In this document: piece by piece, positions 6,922 through 7,085 of the stretch
How positions within the stretch are numbered: the stretch's first letter is position 1
Layout of the letters: each line of letters opens with the position of its first letter
Assembly: GCA_002869305.1 (NCBI GenBank)
Contig: PKTC01000466.1
Span: 1 to 7,085, forward strand
Origin: Marinilabiliales bacterium
GTDB lineage: Bacteria > Bacteroidota > Bacteroidia > Bacteroidales > UBA12077
Direction of reading: 5' to 3'
DNA: 7,085 nt
Made by a program: the position numbers and the translations under genes
The notes under the pieces: model-generated
Seen by the model: the letters and a program-made list of their open reading frames with translations, nothing else
The model's database searches: none
Told to the model about the DNA's origin: nothing

Positions 6922-6976
6922 GTTTTAAAGATTAAATATTGTTAAATTAAATGCCTAATCTAAATTTTTTCTTACT
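6917..6976 (+). promoter_or_regulatory. conserved upstream block / candidate promoter of the third fibre gene
   Basis: This 60-bp block is the counterpart of 4459-4517, one base longer. TTG at 6920-6922 is followed after 20 bp by TAAATTAA (6943-6950), then ATGCCTAATC and CTTACT immediately before the ATG at 6977. From ATGCC to the start codon the two blocks align without gaps (20 of 26 bases identical). As in the other copy, a nine-codon frame (6951-6980) ends in a TGA overlapping the ATG. Because it begins at the terminator T-tract, stop and restart of transcription seem packed together. Confidence 0.55.
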
Positions 6977-7085
6977 ATGAAAAAAATACTACTGACAAGT
7001 CTATTTGGGTTGTTTTCTTTATTAATTATTGCACAGTCACCAAATTCATTTAAATATCAAACGGTAATTAGAGATAGTAATGGGG
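6977..7085 (+). CDS. third fibre-family paralogue, 3'-truncated by window end
   Basis: The window holds 36 codons plus one base. The peptide starts MKKILLTSLFGLFS, has a Sec leader cut before Q20 (IIA/QSP), and enters the N-terminal module with FKYQTVIRDSNG. Of 36 residues, 26 match the protein encoded at 4518-6875. The DNA at 7049-7083 matches 4590-4624 at 34 of 35 bases, closer than the surrounding leader region. The ending, shaft length and tip cannot be seen. It was chosen as a real gene because of the strong homology, the conserved upstream block and the terminator just before it. Confidence 0.88.
   Translation, partial: MKKILLTSLFGLFSLLIIAQSPNSFKYQTVIRDSNG

Overview
The window is AT-rich, uses the standard code and looks like Bacteroidota (CFB group) chromosome. 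Supporting signs are Sec leaders ending in A-Q, MKK starts without clear Shine-Dalgarno sequences, promoter-like elements close to the TTG...TAnnTTTG type of that phylum, and a secreted-protein N-terminal module (YQ-V-IR-S-GD-L ... VPYA-YA) that I know mainly from Bacteroidota. I cannot name a species. No phage structural genes, transposases, tRNA, rRNA or CRISPR array are visible.

Layout: (1) 1-1079, the 3' part of a PrsW-like intramembrane protease gene whose start lies off the left edge. (2) 1177-4404, a 1075-residue secreted fibre-like protein: Sec leader, conserved N-terminal module, four acidic D-A-D-x-D-P-type repeats, four copies of a 39-40-residue unit carrying KVGGFAVSGRSPSK, 25 units of a 17-residue solenoid-like repeat, an end cap, and a beta-rich C-terminal domain. 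(3) 4518-6875, a 785-residue paralogue with the same leader, N-terminal module, KVGG repeats (3) and 17-residue repeats (13), but ending in a Peptidase_S74 self-cleaving chaperone domain (catalytic S681/K686) and a coiled coil. (4) 6977-7085, the first 36 codons of a third paralogue, cut by the right edge.

The three fibre genes form a tandem array of probably separate transcription units. A stem-loop with a T-tract follows genes 2 and 3, and each runs directly into a conserved ~60-bp upstream block with promoter-like spacing in front of the next gene. The products share an N-terminal base and a repetitive shaft but differ in shaft length and C-terminal tip, which suggests a surface or extracellular fibre family diversified by duplication and tip exchange. 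How they leave the periplasm is not evident, because no type IX sorting domain is present. A functional link to the PrsW-like protease is not shown by the sequence; a 97-bp gap with a candidate promoter separates it from the array.

The most unusual signal is a 14-residue motif that is identical in all seven copies across two proteins while the DNA encoding it has drifted at many synonymous positions. This implies strong selection on a motif whose function I do not know.
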